A DNA stretch of 64,000 bases from Roseivivax isoporae LMG 25204 (GTDB lineage Bacteria; Pseudomonadota; Alphaproteobacteria; Rhodobacterales; Rhodobacteraceae), in contig NZ_JAME01000019.1 of the NCBI RefSeq assembly GCF_000521865.1, forward strand, positions 1-64,000, written 5' to 3'. This document shows, piece after piece, positions 1 through 7,087 of this stretch. A model generated the notes under the pieces. That model did not search any database, had not been told where the DNA came from, and was given only the letters and a program-made list of their open reading frames with translations. Made by a program: the position numbers and the translations under genes. Numbering within the stretch: position 1 is the first letter of the stretch; every line of letters starts with the position of its first letter.

Positions 1-357
1 TCTGTCGCGCGATCGTAACTTGAGCGAGGAAGGCCGAGTCGCAGGCTCGCACTCGCACCCGCAGCGAACGGCGGGAAGGTCTGCAGCGTGTGAGTTCGGG
101 GATGCCTCGATCTCGCGACCGCGGCGAATGCTCGGTTCGATCGGCCGCGCCTCGGCATCTGTAGAAGAGGTAAACGGCAACTTTTGGCCGATCTTGACAC
201 TCGTTCTGTGCTGCAAACGCAAAATTCTCGGTCATCGACTGGTATCGTGTGAGCCCGGTCCCGAACTTGGGGATTTCGCGAAACTATTCCACCGCCAAGC
301 AGGTCCGCAGACCTTGCCGCTCCTTTCGTGAAATTTCGTTTCGCGTCCGTGGGCGAC
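1..357. other. Island sequence without a recognisable gene
   Basis: No reading frame here has a convincing start, ribosome site or family resemblance. A TTG-initiated frame near base 20 and an overlapping frame from base 249 both lack codon character and recognisable motifs. Composition is less GC-rich than the right part of the window, as in the rest of the island. A TTGACA hexamer sits at 194-199, but no good -10 follows at normal spacing. Confidence 0.4.
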
Positions 358-543
358 TTAACCGTCTGAGCTGGTCCCTTCCCGCGTTTCTAGCCAATCG
401 GATATCATTCGCCGGATCATTTCCGGCCTGGTCGGCACGTCCTCCTCAGTCCGCCGGACGTCATCGATAGCAGCAAGCATGTCCGCATCTATCCGGACCA
501 TGACCGGAGAAGTGTCGGCTTTCGGGCGGCCGCGAGATTTCAT
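358..543 (-). CDS. Ribbon-helix-helix DNA-binding protein
   Basis: A 61-residue protein with the form of an Arc/CopG regulator: a basic N-terminus (MKSRGRPKAD), a short beta segment (PVMVRIDADM), then two helices (LAAIDDVRR and RPEMIRRMISDWLE). Such proteins bind operators as dimers through the paired beta strand and often repress their own gene. The ATG at 543 is chosen because AAGGGAAG lies just upstream; an in-frame GTG at 564 would add seven residues. No partner toxin is visible next to it, so an antitoxin role is possible but unsupported. It may control the island cargo on the opposite strand. Confidence 0.75.
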   Translation of the reverse strand: MKSRGRPKADTSPVMVRIDADMLAAIDDVRRTEEDVPTRPEMIRRMISDWLETREGTSSDG

Positions 544-572
544 GATATCTTCCCTTGACTTCACAATATCAT
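542..572. promoter_or_regulatory. Inverted repeat overlapping the RHH start, candidate autoregulatory operator
   Basis: ATGATAT (542-548) and ATATCAT (566-572) are perfect 7-base inverted arms separated by 17 bases. The left arm covers the start codon of the ribbon-helix-helix gene. The right arm overlaps TATGAT on the minus strand, which looks like its -10 element. Binding here would block both transcription and initiation. Seen directly: the repeat. Inferred: its use as an operator. Confidence 0.45.
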
Positions 573-653
573 AAAACCATGTAAGACGTGCGGACGCAAG
601 AGCGGCAACTCAAGCGCCCGCACTGACCACAGCGATCTGCAAGGAGATCCCTA

Positions 654-1160
654 ATGGCTGAGCACGGCCCTACCACGCATCCGGCGCGGTCCGGAACCGA
701 TCCGGACTCTTTCTCCACCAACGCCAACGCGCTCGATCGGCTCATCGATCGGCTGCACGCCGCGATCGATCTCGAGGCGCTTGTTGCGCCGCGATTTTTT
801 GATATCTCGCTGTCCAGCATTGCGCACGAGACGGCCGATGCCTGGGCCAGCTGCGAGACGTCCGCGATGCATTTCCTGTCGCGCGCCCACTTGCACCCGG
901 CGCACGCACTCGCCGCCGAACACCTTCTGGATGTCCTCCATGATCGCGGGTGTGATCGTGAGCGGCTCTGCGCTGCGCCCGTCGCACTCCTGAGCGCTGC
1001 CGGACGTCTGGCAGGACAGGAGGACATCGAGAGCATCGTGCTGGTGCGGCAGCTGTCGCATCTCGCCGGCCTGCTCCGCGCCGTGGTCGAGGAGGCCGCG
1101 CGCTCTTTCGAGGCGGACCCCGATCCGGAGCAGCCGGCAGCGCCGATCCTGCACGCCTGA
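654..1160 (+). CDS. Hypothetical protein of island cargo
   Basis: A 168-residue, mostly helical, acidic protein I do not recognise. The start is well supported: AAGGAG lies 7 bases before the ATG. Residues 20-60 and 85-150 look amphipathic and helical (for example DRLIDRLHAAIDLEAL and LVRQLSHLAGLLRAVVEE). There is no signal peptide, membrane segment or metal motif. It is the first plus-strand gene after the divergent regulator and is followed by a hairpin and the GIY-YIG gene, so it may belong to the same cargo unit. The opposite strand is also open across this stretch but has no ribosome site. Confidence 0.55.
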   Translation: MAEHGPTTHPARSGTDPDSFSTNANALDRLIDRLHAAIDLEALVAPRFFDISLSSIAHETADAWASCETSAMHFLSRAHLHPAHALAAEHLLDVLHDRGCDRERLCAAPVALLSAAGRLAGQEDIESIVLVRQLSHLAGLLRAVVEEAARSFEADPDPEQPAAPILHA

Positions 1161-1174
1161 TCTTCACCCCTACC

Positions 1175-1205
1175 CGCGCAGATCCGCACGTGTCGGATCT
1201 GCGCG
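1175..1205. promoter_or_regulatory. Perfect 12-base hairpin between cargo genes
   Basis: CGCGCAGATCCG (1175-1186) is the exact reverse complement of CGGATCTGCGCG (1194-1205), with a 7-base loop CACGTGT. It starts 14 bases after the stop of the upstream gene. No T-run follows on either strand, so it is either a terminator of the GC-rich type or a protein-binding palindrome. Directly after it comes CCCTTCCGCCA, which recurs before the AAA-protease gene. Confidence 0.55.
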
Positions 1206-1217
1206 CCCTTCCGCCAA

Positions 1218-2168
1218 ATGTCCCGAGGAGACCCCGAATTCGCGAAGTCATCCACCCTCCCCTGTGTCATCGATGGCATCGAAGTCGCGGTCCGGCCCGC
1301 CCCGGTCGTTGCTTCCCTTCATGAAGCCGCCTCTCGCGCGGGCTTCGAAATTCTCGCCCGCCTCGATGACTGCGCCCGTCTTCTGATCCGGTGCCGCCGG
1401 TGCGGCGGTGTCTCGGTCAAACGCCGAAGCGTCGTCCGGGATCATCGTCCGGAATGTCACCACTGCATCCGCGCGCGCCGCGCCCACGCCGCGGCGGAGA
1501 TCGGGGCAACCCTGCTCGGGGCCGATCCGCAGCACCGCCACTACGGCATCTTTCGGCTGGCATGCGGACACCTCGTCCGCCGGCAATACCTGCGCGTCGA
1601 GCGGGCCGCCGACGGTGGCCACGCGGCCGGCTGCGGAGAGTGCCGAGAAGCTCGGTATGCCGACGTCGCAGCTCAATTTGGCTGGTCCCTGACCGGTCCC
1701 GCCGAGACCGGCCGGGTCGGTTATCGAAGCTACCGCCACGAATGTGGTCGGACGCAGGATGTCTCGGTGGGCAACATGTCGAATGGGGACGTCGATTGCG
1801 CGCGATGCGGAGAGACGTGGACGTCGAAGCCGAGCCAGATCTACCTCTTCCGCATCGATCTAGCCTGCGGGCGGATCCTGAAACTCGGCTATTCCTCGAA
1901 CCCTCGGCGGCGCCTGCGCCAGCAGCTCGGGATCGCGCGCGATGTCCCGACGCGGATCCTCCGGACGGTGCAAGTGTCGACCGGCCATCAGGCCGTCTGC
2001 GTCGAGAAGTCGGCCCATGCCGAGATGCGCCGGCACCATCCGGACCTGATCGTTCCCAAGAGCGCCTATGGCAACGCGATCAACACGCGCACCGAGATCT
2101 ATCGCGCGGACGCCGAGGCCGTCCTTTGCGCGATCCTGGATCGGATAGAGCGCGACCTCGCCTCCTGA
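1218..2168 (+). CDS. Zinc-ribbon protein with C-terminal GIY-YIG (T5orf172-like) nuclease domain
   Basis: 316 residues. The first two thirds hold several short CxxC pairs that look like zinc ribbons: CRRCG and CHHC near residues 59-77, CGEC near 140, CARCG near 196, with interspersed CGH motifs. From about residue 207 (QIYLFRIDLACGRILKLGYSSNP) the sequence resembles a GIY-YIG domain of the T5orf172 type: the IY strand, KLGYSSNP, an RRRL helix and a downstream ExxxH helix (EKSAHAEMRRH) ending in TEIY. GIY-YIG proteins cut DNA using a single metal. Start is uncertain: GAGGAGAC lies inside the first codons of the ATG at 1218. Role is unknown; in an island it could act in defence, DNA processing or mobility. 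Confidence 0.65.
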   Translation: MSRGDPEFAKSSTLPCVIDGIEVAVRPAPVVASLHEAASRAGFEILARLDDCARLLIRCRRCGGVSVKRRSVVRDHRPECHHCIRARRAHAAAEIGATLLGADPQHRHYGIFRLACGHLVRRQYLRVERAADGGHAAGCGECREARYADVAAQFGWSLTGPAETGRVGYRSYRHECGRTQDVSVGNMSNGDVDCARCGETWTSKPSQIYLFRIDLACGRILKLGYSSNPRRRLRQQLGIARDVPTRILRTVQVSTGHQAVCVEKSAHAEMRRHHPDLIVPKSAYGNAINTRTEIYRADAEAVLCAILDRIERDLAS

Positions 2169-2196
2169 TCCCGCCGCATCCTTGAGCCCTTCGATC

Positions 2197-2232
2197 CGGA
2201 CGGCCCTCAGGCTGTCCGCTCCCCTTCCGCCA
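2197..2232. repeat. Hairpin plus CCCTTCCGCCA block preceding the AAA-protease gene
   Basis: CGGACGGCC (2197-2205) and GGCTGTCCG (2210-2218) pair over nine positions with one G.T, loop CTCA. This is followed at 2221-2232 by CCCCTTCCGCCA. The same arrangement, hairpin then CCCTTCCGCCA (1206-1216), stands before the upstream gene, and both are followed by GGAGACCC. Seen directly: two copies of a compound intergenic element. Its function, terminator or shared control site, is inference. Confidence 0.5.
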
Positions 2233-2246
2233 CCGGAGACCCGCCC

Positions 2247-4463
2247 ATGCCCCGATCCACTTCACTGCCATGGTCCCCTTTTGCGCGGTCCTTCGCCCGC
2301 GACGTGCTCGCGGAGCTGGCACGGGCACGCATCCTGCTCGACCGCGCGCTGTCGCAGCGCCCTCACGGCATGGCCGCTGTCGCCGATATCGAGACGCTTC
2401 CGCTCGCAGACCGGGTCGCCGCAGACTATCGCGGCGTGCCTGCCGCGAGCACCATGACCGAGGCCGAGATCGCGGCCTGCATCGCGGCCGGTCGCGATCC
2501 CTGGGCCGAGGATCTGCATGGCCGGCCGCACAAGCGCATGATCTCGGCCCCGCTCGCCGGCATGAGCATGGCGCTCCGCATCCTCGCGCAGATGCCGACC
2601 GAGGACGATCTTCGTCGCGTCGGCAAGAGCGGCGCGCTGACGGCGATCTCCATGCCATCGCGCGCGGAGCGCACGTATCTTCACCAGGAAGCGCATGATC
2701 TTCTCACCGCCGTCTCGCGCGCTGCGAAAGTCCGCGGAATCGCGTGGGAAAATCCGGCAATCCGGATCCACGGTGCAGACACGGACGGAGTGCGCCGGGA
2801 CCACGCGCGGGAACGGACCGAGTTCGAAAGCGCCCTCAACCGGTCCATCGCGCGGGGCAAACCGATCTGCGCCGTCGTGGGATTTCCCCACGATCTGCCG
2901 GGCAACGGTTACGCGGTCGCGGACCGCGTGTTTCCCATGCCGACGCTCTCCGCAGAGATGGTACTGGAGCTTCTGCGCGCGACGCATTCCGTCACCGGCG
3001 AGATCGCCGAGGACGCGGTGCGGGATCGGCTCCCGAATGACGACAAGCTGGCAAGCCTGCCGCCGCCCCTCCTCGAACATGCGTTCGCCGCCGAAACCAC
3101 CCTCGAGGTTACCGAGCGGCTCTCCCGATACGTCGAGCGTCGCAAGCCCGCCTCGGGCCCCATCCTCGACGACATGGCGTTACCCACATCCTTGCGCAAT
3201 GACCTCGACAGCATGCTCGCCGACCTCGGCGCATGGCGGACCGGGTCACTGGACTGGTCAGAGGTCTCCAGTTCGCTCTGTCTTTCCGGCCCACCCGGCA
3301 CCGGCAAGACCCTGCTCGCGAGCGCGCTTGCGGGCAGTGCTGGTATCCCACTCGTGGCGACGTCATACGCCGAATGTCAACGCCATGGGCATCAAGGTGA
3401 CGCGCTGCGGGCTCTCCACGACGCCGTCGAAAAAGCCATGACCGAGGCCCCCGCGGTGGTCCTAATTGACGAGCTGGACTCGTTCATGGTCCGGGGCGGC
3501 GATAGCCACAGCGCACGCTACAACGTCGGCATGGTCAATGGATTGCTCGAGCAGCTCACGCGGCTGCATGAAGCTCCCGGCGTACTGCTCATCGGCGCGA
3601 CAAATCATCCCGAGCGCGTCGATCCCGCGATCCTGCGCCACGGGCGCTTTGACCGCCACCACACATTGCGCGAACCCGATCAAGCCGGCATCAGGCTCAT
3701 CCTGGCGCGTAACCTCGGCGGCGGCTCGGGGTGCCTCGACCTGGCGCCGCATGCCGTGCGCCTCTCGGGCTGTTCCGGCGCAACCGTCGCGGCCGTGGCG
3801 CGCGACGCGAAAAGCCGTGCTCGGCGCGAGGGCGCGACGATCCGCGAAGATCACCTCGACGCGGCTATCCAGCAGATGGCACCGGACCGATATGGTGAGC
3901 ATGTGTGGCGTATTGCTGTCCATGAGGCCGGCCACGTCGTGGTCAATTGGCGCCTGACTGGAGAGATCCCGGGCAAGGTCCGCATCACGCCGCATGGAGG
4001 CGAGGTCGCCGGCGCGCATCGCCCGGTCGAGACGCTCGACAGCGCGCACGACCGCATCGCCGCGCTCTTGGCCGGGCGCGCTGCGGAACGCGTGCTGATT
4101 GGTTCGATCTCGAGCGGTGCAGCCGATGATCTGCGGCAGGCTACCGAGCTCGCATACAACATGAAACATGTGTGGGTGCTCGACGACGAGCATCTGCTTG
4201 CGCTCCCACCGTCGACCGGCCGCATGCTACCGGGAACACCGCTCGGCGACGACTTGGAACGCGTTCTTCGAGGCGAGGCGGAGCGTGCGGAAGAGCTCGT
4301 CCATGGAGCCAAGGACCTCGTTGCGACGCTTGCACATGACCTCGTCGAGCAACGGGAGGTCAGCGCTGAAAAAATCAAGACCATCCTGGAAAGGATGCTG
4401 GGCGATCGGCGCGTGGAGACGACTTCCAATTCGACCCGACCGACCGGTTCCACGCTTGGATAG
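2247..4463 (+). CDS. Soluble FtsH-like AAA+ ATPase with M41 metalloprotease domain
   Basis: 738 residues. Residues 1-300 are unlike known FtsH N-termini and show no transmembrane helix. The AAA+ module has Walker A GPPGTGKT (about 348-355), Walker B VVLIDELD (about 404-411), sensor GATNHPE and an arginine-finger region HGRFDR. It is followed by an M41 domain with HEAGH (about 559-563) and SSGAADDLRQAT, where the third zinc ligand Asp is expected. FtsH is normally a membrane hexamer degrading proteins with ATP; this version should be cytosolic. The usual FVG pore loop appears replaced by RHG (YAECQRHGHQG), so substrate handling may differ. A weak GGAG precedes the ATG. Its position behind the GIY-YIG gene suggests joint function. 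Substrate unknown. Confidence 0.85.
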   Translation: MPRSTSLPWSPFARSFARDVLAELARARILLDRALSQRPHGMAAVADIETLPLADRVAADYRGVPAASTMTEAEIAACIAAGRDPWAEDLHGRPHKRMISAPLAGMSMALRILAQMPTEDDLRRVGKSGALTAISMPSRAERTYLHQEAHDLLTAVSRAAKVRGIAWENPAIRIHGADTDGVRRDHARERTEFESALNRSIARGKPICAVVGFPHDLPGNGYAVADRVFPMPTLSAEMVLELLRATHSVTGEIAEDAVRDRLPNDDKLASLPPPLLEHAFAAETTLEVTERLSRYVERRKPASGPILDDMALPTSLRNDLDSMLADLGAWRTGSLDWSEVSSSLCLSGPPGTGKTLLASALAGSAGIPLVATSYAECQRHGHQGDALRALHDAVEKAMTEAPAVVLIDELDSFMVRGGDSHSARYNVGMVNGLLEQLTRLHEAPGVLLIGATNHPERVDPAILRHGRFDRHHTLREPDQAGIRLILARNLGGGSGCLDLAPHAVRLSGCSGATVAAVARDAKSRARREGATIREDHLDAAIQQMAPDRYGEHVWRIAVHEAGHVVVNWRLTGEIPGKVRITPHGGEVAGAHRPVETLDSAHDRIAALLAGRAAERVLIGSISSGAADDLRQATELAYNMKHVWVLDDEHLLALPPSTGRMLPGTPLGDDLERVLRGEAERAEELVHGAKDLVATLAHDLVEQREVSAEKIKTILERMLGDRRVETTSNSTRPTGSTLG

Positions 4464-4572
4464 TAGACCCCGGCCGTAGTCCTGGTACCTTCCTCTCATT
4501 ATCCGAGGTCATGATCGATCTTACACTTGTAGAGAATGTCCGCCGCGAAGCGCGCAAGTCGTAGCGATCCTT

Positions 4573-4905
4573 GTGGAACACCACGGGATCAACGAGCGAT
4601 GGACGTGTCGGGTGCTCAACTGTTGCCGGATAACCATGCGCTGCAAGCGATCTGACAAGATGACCTCTTTACCGTGAGCGACTCAAGGAATTGACGCGGG
4701 TGCCGCGCCGGTTCGGCTGCTGGCGGCTGCGAGTCTTGCCTCGCGCCACTTGGGAAACGAGCTGAACCACAAGTGCCTGTTTTGCATCTACCGTAAAGAC
4801 CAGATGCACTTCCGGCGCCGCGGCGAGCGCAAGCTGGCCATAAGCACGCGGGCTCTGAGGACGTTGTCGCGGGGTCCGAGGGTACCCGCACGCCGAACTC
4901 TCATC
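4573..4905 (+). pseudogene. Decayed IS3-family transposase OrfB fragment
   Basis: Translation in shifting frames gives pieces that read like the N-terminal half of an IS3-family OrfB: VEHHGINERWTCRVLN, then RRFGCWRLRVL, then NELNHKCLFCIYRK followed by FRRRGERKLA. These match in order the family patterns HGVSERRACRVL, RRFGYRRLHVL, VNHKRVxRLYR and RRRGGRKR. Stops and frame changes separate them and the DDE catalytic core is absent, so the element is dead. It fills most of the gap between the AAA-protease and integrase genes; the flanking 4464-4572 shows nothing else. No terminal inverted repeats were identified. Confidence 0.65.
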
Positions 4906-4928
4906 GCCCTGAAACGTAACCCAGGTGG

Positions 4929-6857
4929 TCAAGCTTTGCCCATCCAGTGTCCGCAAGGGACCGACTGTATCGCCGGATTTAGCCGCGCAAGCATCTCATC
5001 TCGAAACTGCGTGGTGTCGCGATACGTCCGGTCCGTTTCGTCCTGCGGTGTGTGTCCGACGATATCCTGAACGACATCCTTTGCAATCGCGCTGTCATTC
5101 CGCATCAGGGTAACAAACCGGTGGCGCCACGAATGGAAGACCTTGCCGACAAGGTCGGGGCCAAGCTGTTCATCCAGGACCTTTTTCCAGTCCTTGTAGA
5201 ACACGCCACCATAGGAGCCCCCTGCCGTAGGTTTCAGCTCCGGGAAGAGGTCGATCTCCCCGCGGTCCCGCAAGCCGTCGACGTAGTCCCTGAAGCCGAG
5301 CTCCATCAGGCCATCGTGGATTGGAACGCAGCGCCGTGAAGACTTGTTCTTGAGGCGCCTGTTCCGATTCGGCCGGATGTCGAAATGGGGAATCGAGTGA
5401 TCCGTAACTACGTCGTCCAGCATCATTCCCGCGATTTCTTCCCGTCGCATACCGGTGAGATCAGCGATTATTGGCATCCAATAGAGCCCGAAATCGGCGA
5501 ACGACCTACCGTCTCTGCCCGTTTCAGGGCAGCGCCCCTCACGCCAGACTGGGTGATCCGTCAACTTGGTGACGTCGTCATCCGAGAACGCAAGGCGCTC
5601 GTTGCATTCGCCATCTTCAGGGCGCGAATACAGATCCTCGAAGAACAATGTCGCCTGCGGCACGATGCCGTGTTTCGCACGTGCGAAAGTCAGGAAATCC
5701 TTGATGATACCGAAGTTGCGATTCTTTGTGTTGGCGGACAGGCCGACGTCTTCCTCTGGCAGGTCCTCTGCACGTTCTACCAATTCGTGGATGGTCCGAT
5801 CTCTGTCCGCCCGGCTCTTGCCGTGGATCTTCGGAATTTTGTCCATGGTATCGCCGTATTGTGCAAGATCCGACTGGGTCAGATCGATCAGAAATCTGGC
5901 CGAGATCGCCTGGGAGAAATGACGCAGCACGGACCTCCTCTGCCTGACGTCCTTGGCGATCTTCTTGGCTTCTCCCTCGCACTTCGTCCGCTTGTTCTTG
6001 GCATCAAGATGAGCGGCAATCAGGTCCGCGATGCCGTCATTGCGCGCATTCTGCACCGCGCCTTCGGCGTTGGTCTCTCGGACTGGGCGGCCGTAGATTG
6101 CGGAGAAGTGTGCAACATTCGCCTCAGGTGTTTCGACGATCATCGACTGAGTAGGCTCTGCCTCGCCACCCTGATTTACATGATCGTAGCACGCTTTCTC
6201 ATCAAGAAGACGGAAGGGGCCGACACTGGCTCGACGGTCCGAGGCCTCGATCGCCATTGCGCGCGCACGTAGCCGGAGGGCAATGCTCGCACGGACATCA
6301 GGCTGCGAAAGGTCATCTCTTCCGATCACTGTCTCCGCCGCATCCTTCACGCCACGGAGGAAATCCGGTGACCGGAGCTCCGCTCGCAGGCTCTCGATTT
6401 CTTTACAGATCGTCAGAAGATGACCTTCCGTGAACCCGTCCAGCATTAGATCACGGCGATCTTCGTCGATCAGGCAAGCGCCGGACCCGCGCGCCGCCAC
6501 GATACGCAGCGCGACCGACCGGCACTTCTCGTCGAAGTACCGGGTCCGCCACTCCTCAGGTGACGACGCTTCGGGCTCGTAGTAGCGTTCCTCGTCGATC
6601 CGGGTAAGGGCTTGGGCCACTTCCGCCGCGAGAAAACGCTGAGCCTCAGCGTGAGAGATACGCTGGCTTTTCACGGCGAGGATGAATGCCAAGAATTTTT
6701 CGTTTACAATGGCAGCGAGACGATTTGCCGACGAAAAGTTTCGGGTCCTCAGGCTGACCTGCAGGAATCGACCCTTGCCGAAGGCCTTCGGCACCCTCCG
6801 GCGCCAGACGTATACGGCACCGCGGCGGTGGACATGATTGATCCCGTGCATCTTCAT
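4929..6857 (-). CDS. Site-specific tyrosine recombinase (island integrase)
   Basis: A 642-residue integrase. The N-terminus (VHRRGAVYVWRRRVPKAF) is the short beta domain common to large alphaproteobacterial integrases. The C-terminal catalytic domain shows the conserved Arg in LTGMRREEIAG (near 471), the Lys region RLKNKSSRR, HSWRHRF (H-x-x-R, near 576), GHTPQDET and the nucleophile Tyr in TYRDTT (near 611). The gene runs away from tRNA-Gln, about 140 bases from its 3' end, as expected for an integrase using that tRNA as its attachment site. A second in-frame ATG at 6851 has better spacing to AAGGGA than the ATG at 6857. No frameshift is visible, so it is probably functional. Confidence 0.92.
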   Translation of the reverse strand: MKMHGINHVHRRGAVYVWRRRVPKAFGKGRFLQVSLRTRNFSSANRLAAIVNEKFLAFILAVKSQRISHAEAQRFLAAEVAQALTRIDEERYYEPEASSPEEWRTRYFDEKCRSVALRIVAARGSGACLIDEDRRDLMLDGFTEGHLLTICKEIESLRAELRSPDFLRGVKDAAETVIGRDDLSQPDVRASIALRLRARAMAIEASDRRASVGPFRLLDEKACYDHVNQGGEAEPTQSMIVETPEANVAHFSAIYGRPVRETNAEGAVQNARNDGIADLIAAHLDAKNKRTKCEGEAKKIAKDVRQRRSVLRHFSQAISARFLIDLTQSDLAQYGDTMDKIPKIHGKSRADRDRTIHELVERAEDLPEEDVGLSANTKNRNFGIIKDFLTFARAKHGIVPQATLFFEDLYSRPEDGECNERLAFSDDDVTKLTDHPVWREGRCPETGRDGRSFADFGLYWMPIIADLTGMRREEIAGMMLDDVVTDHSIPHFDIRPNRNRRLKNKSSRRCVPIHDGLMELGFRDYVDGLRDRGEIDLFPELKPTAGGSYGGVFYKDWKKVLDEQLGPDLVGKVFHSWRHRFVTLMRNDSAIAKDVVQDIVGHTPQDETDRTYRDTTQFRDEMLARLNPAIQSVPCGHWMGKA

Positions 6858-6999
6858 CTTCCCTTGTTTGGGAGATGCGGAATGACGCGCGAACGGCTGC
6901 CTGTATCACACCCATGTTGCACACCCATGTGATGCACTGGGGAAAAAGACGCTGTTCGGCGGCAGAAATTACATATCTATCAACACTTTACGGGAAGGC

Positions 7000-7074
7000 T
7001 GGCTGGGGTGGTAGGATTCGAACCTACGGTACACGGTACCAAAAACCGCTGCCTTACCGCTTGGCTACACCCCA
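7000..7074 (-). tRNA. tRNA-Gln (anticodon TTG), CCA encoded
   Basis: On the minus strand a 75-base cloverleaf starts TGGGGTG and ends CACCCCA-G-CCA, giving a perfect seven-pair acceptor stem. The anticodon loop reads TTTTGGT with anticodon TTG, and the T arm contains GGTTCGAATCC. The 3' end faces the integrase, making this tRNA the likely insertion target of the island. Confidence 0.95.
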
Positions 7075-7087
7075 ACTGGCGGGCTAC

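Larger units (their letters stand above)
1..6999. mobile_element. Right part of an integrated genomic island at tRNA-Gln
   Basis: The segment from the window start to the 3' end of tRNA-Gln carries accessory cargo, a transposase remnant and a tyrosine integrase transcribed away from the tRNA. To the right of the tRNA, core chromosomal genes begin. The layout tRNA 3' end, integrase, cargo is the usual form of an island inserted at a tRNA gene. GC is visibly lower than in the core part. I found no second copy of the tRNA 3' segment within the window, so the other attachment site must lie to the left of base 1. Island class and mobility are inference. Confidence 0.75.

Noticed and set aside
20-470. 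Two overlapping plus-strand frames at the window start
   Set aside because: No ribosome sites, no recognisable domain, and composition without coding character.
358-543. Toxin-antitoxin pair for the ribbon-helix-helix gene
   Set aside because: No small toxin-like gene abuts it on the same strand, so only a regulator is claimed.
654-1154. Minus-strand frames opposite the 168-residue gene
   Set aside because: The plus-strand gene has a strong Shine-Dalgarno; the antisense frames have none and look compositionally biased.
1-6999. Second attachment site for the island within the window
   Set aside because: No copy of the tRNA-Gln 3' sequence was found left of 7000; it probably lies outside.
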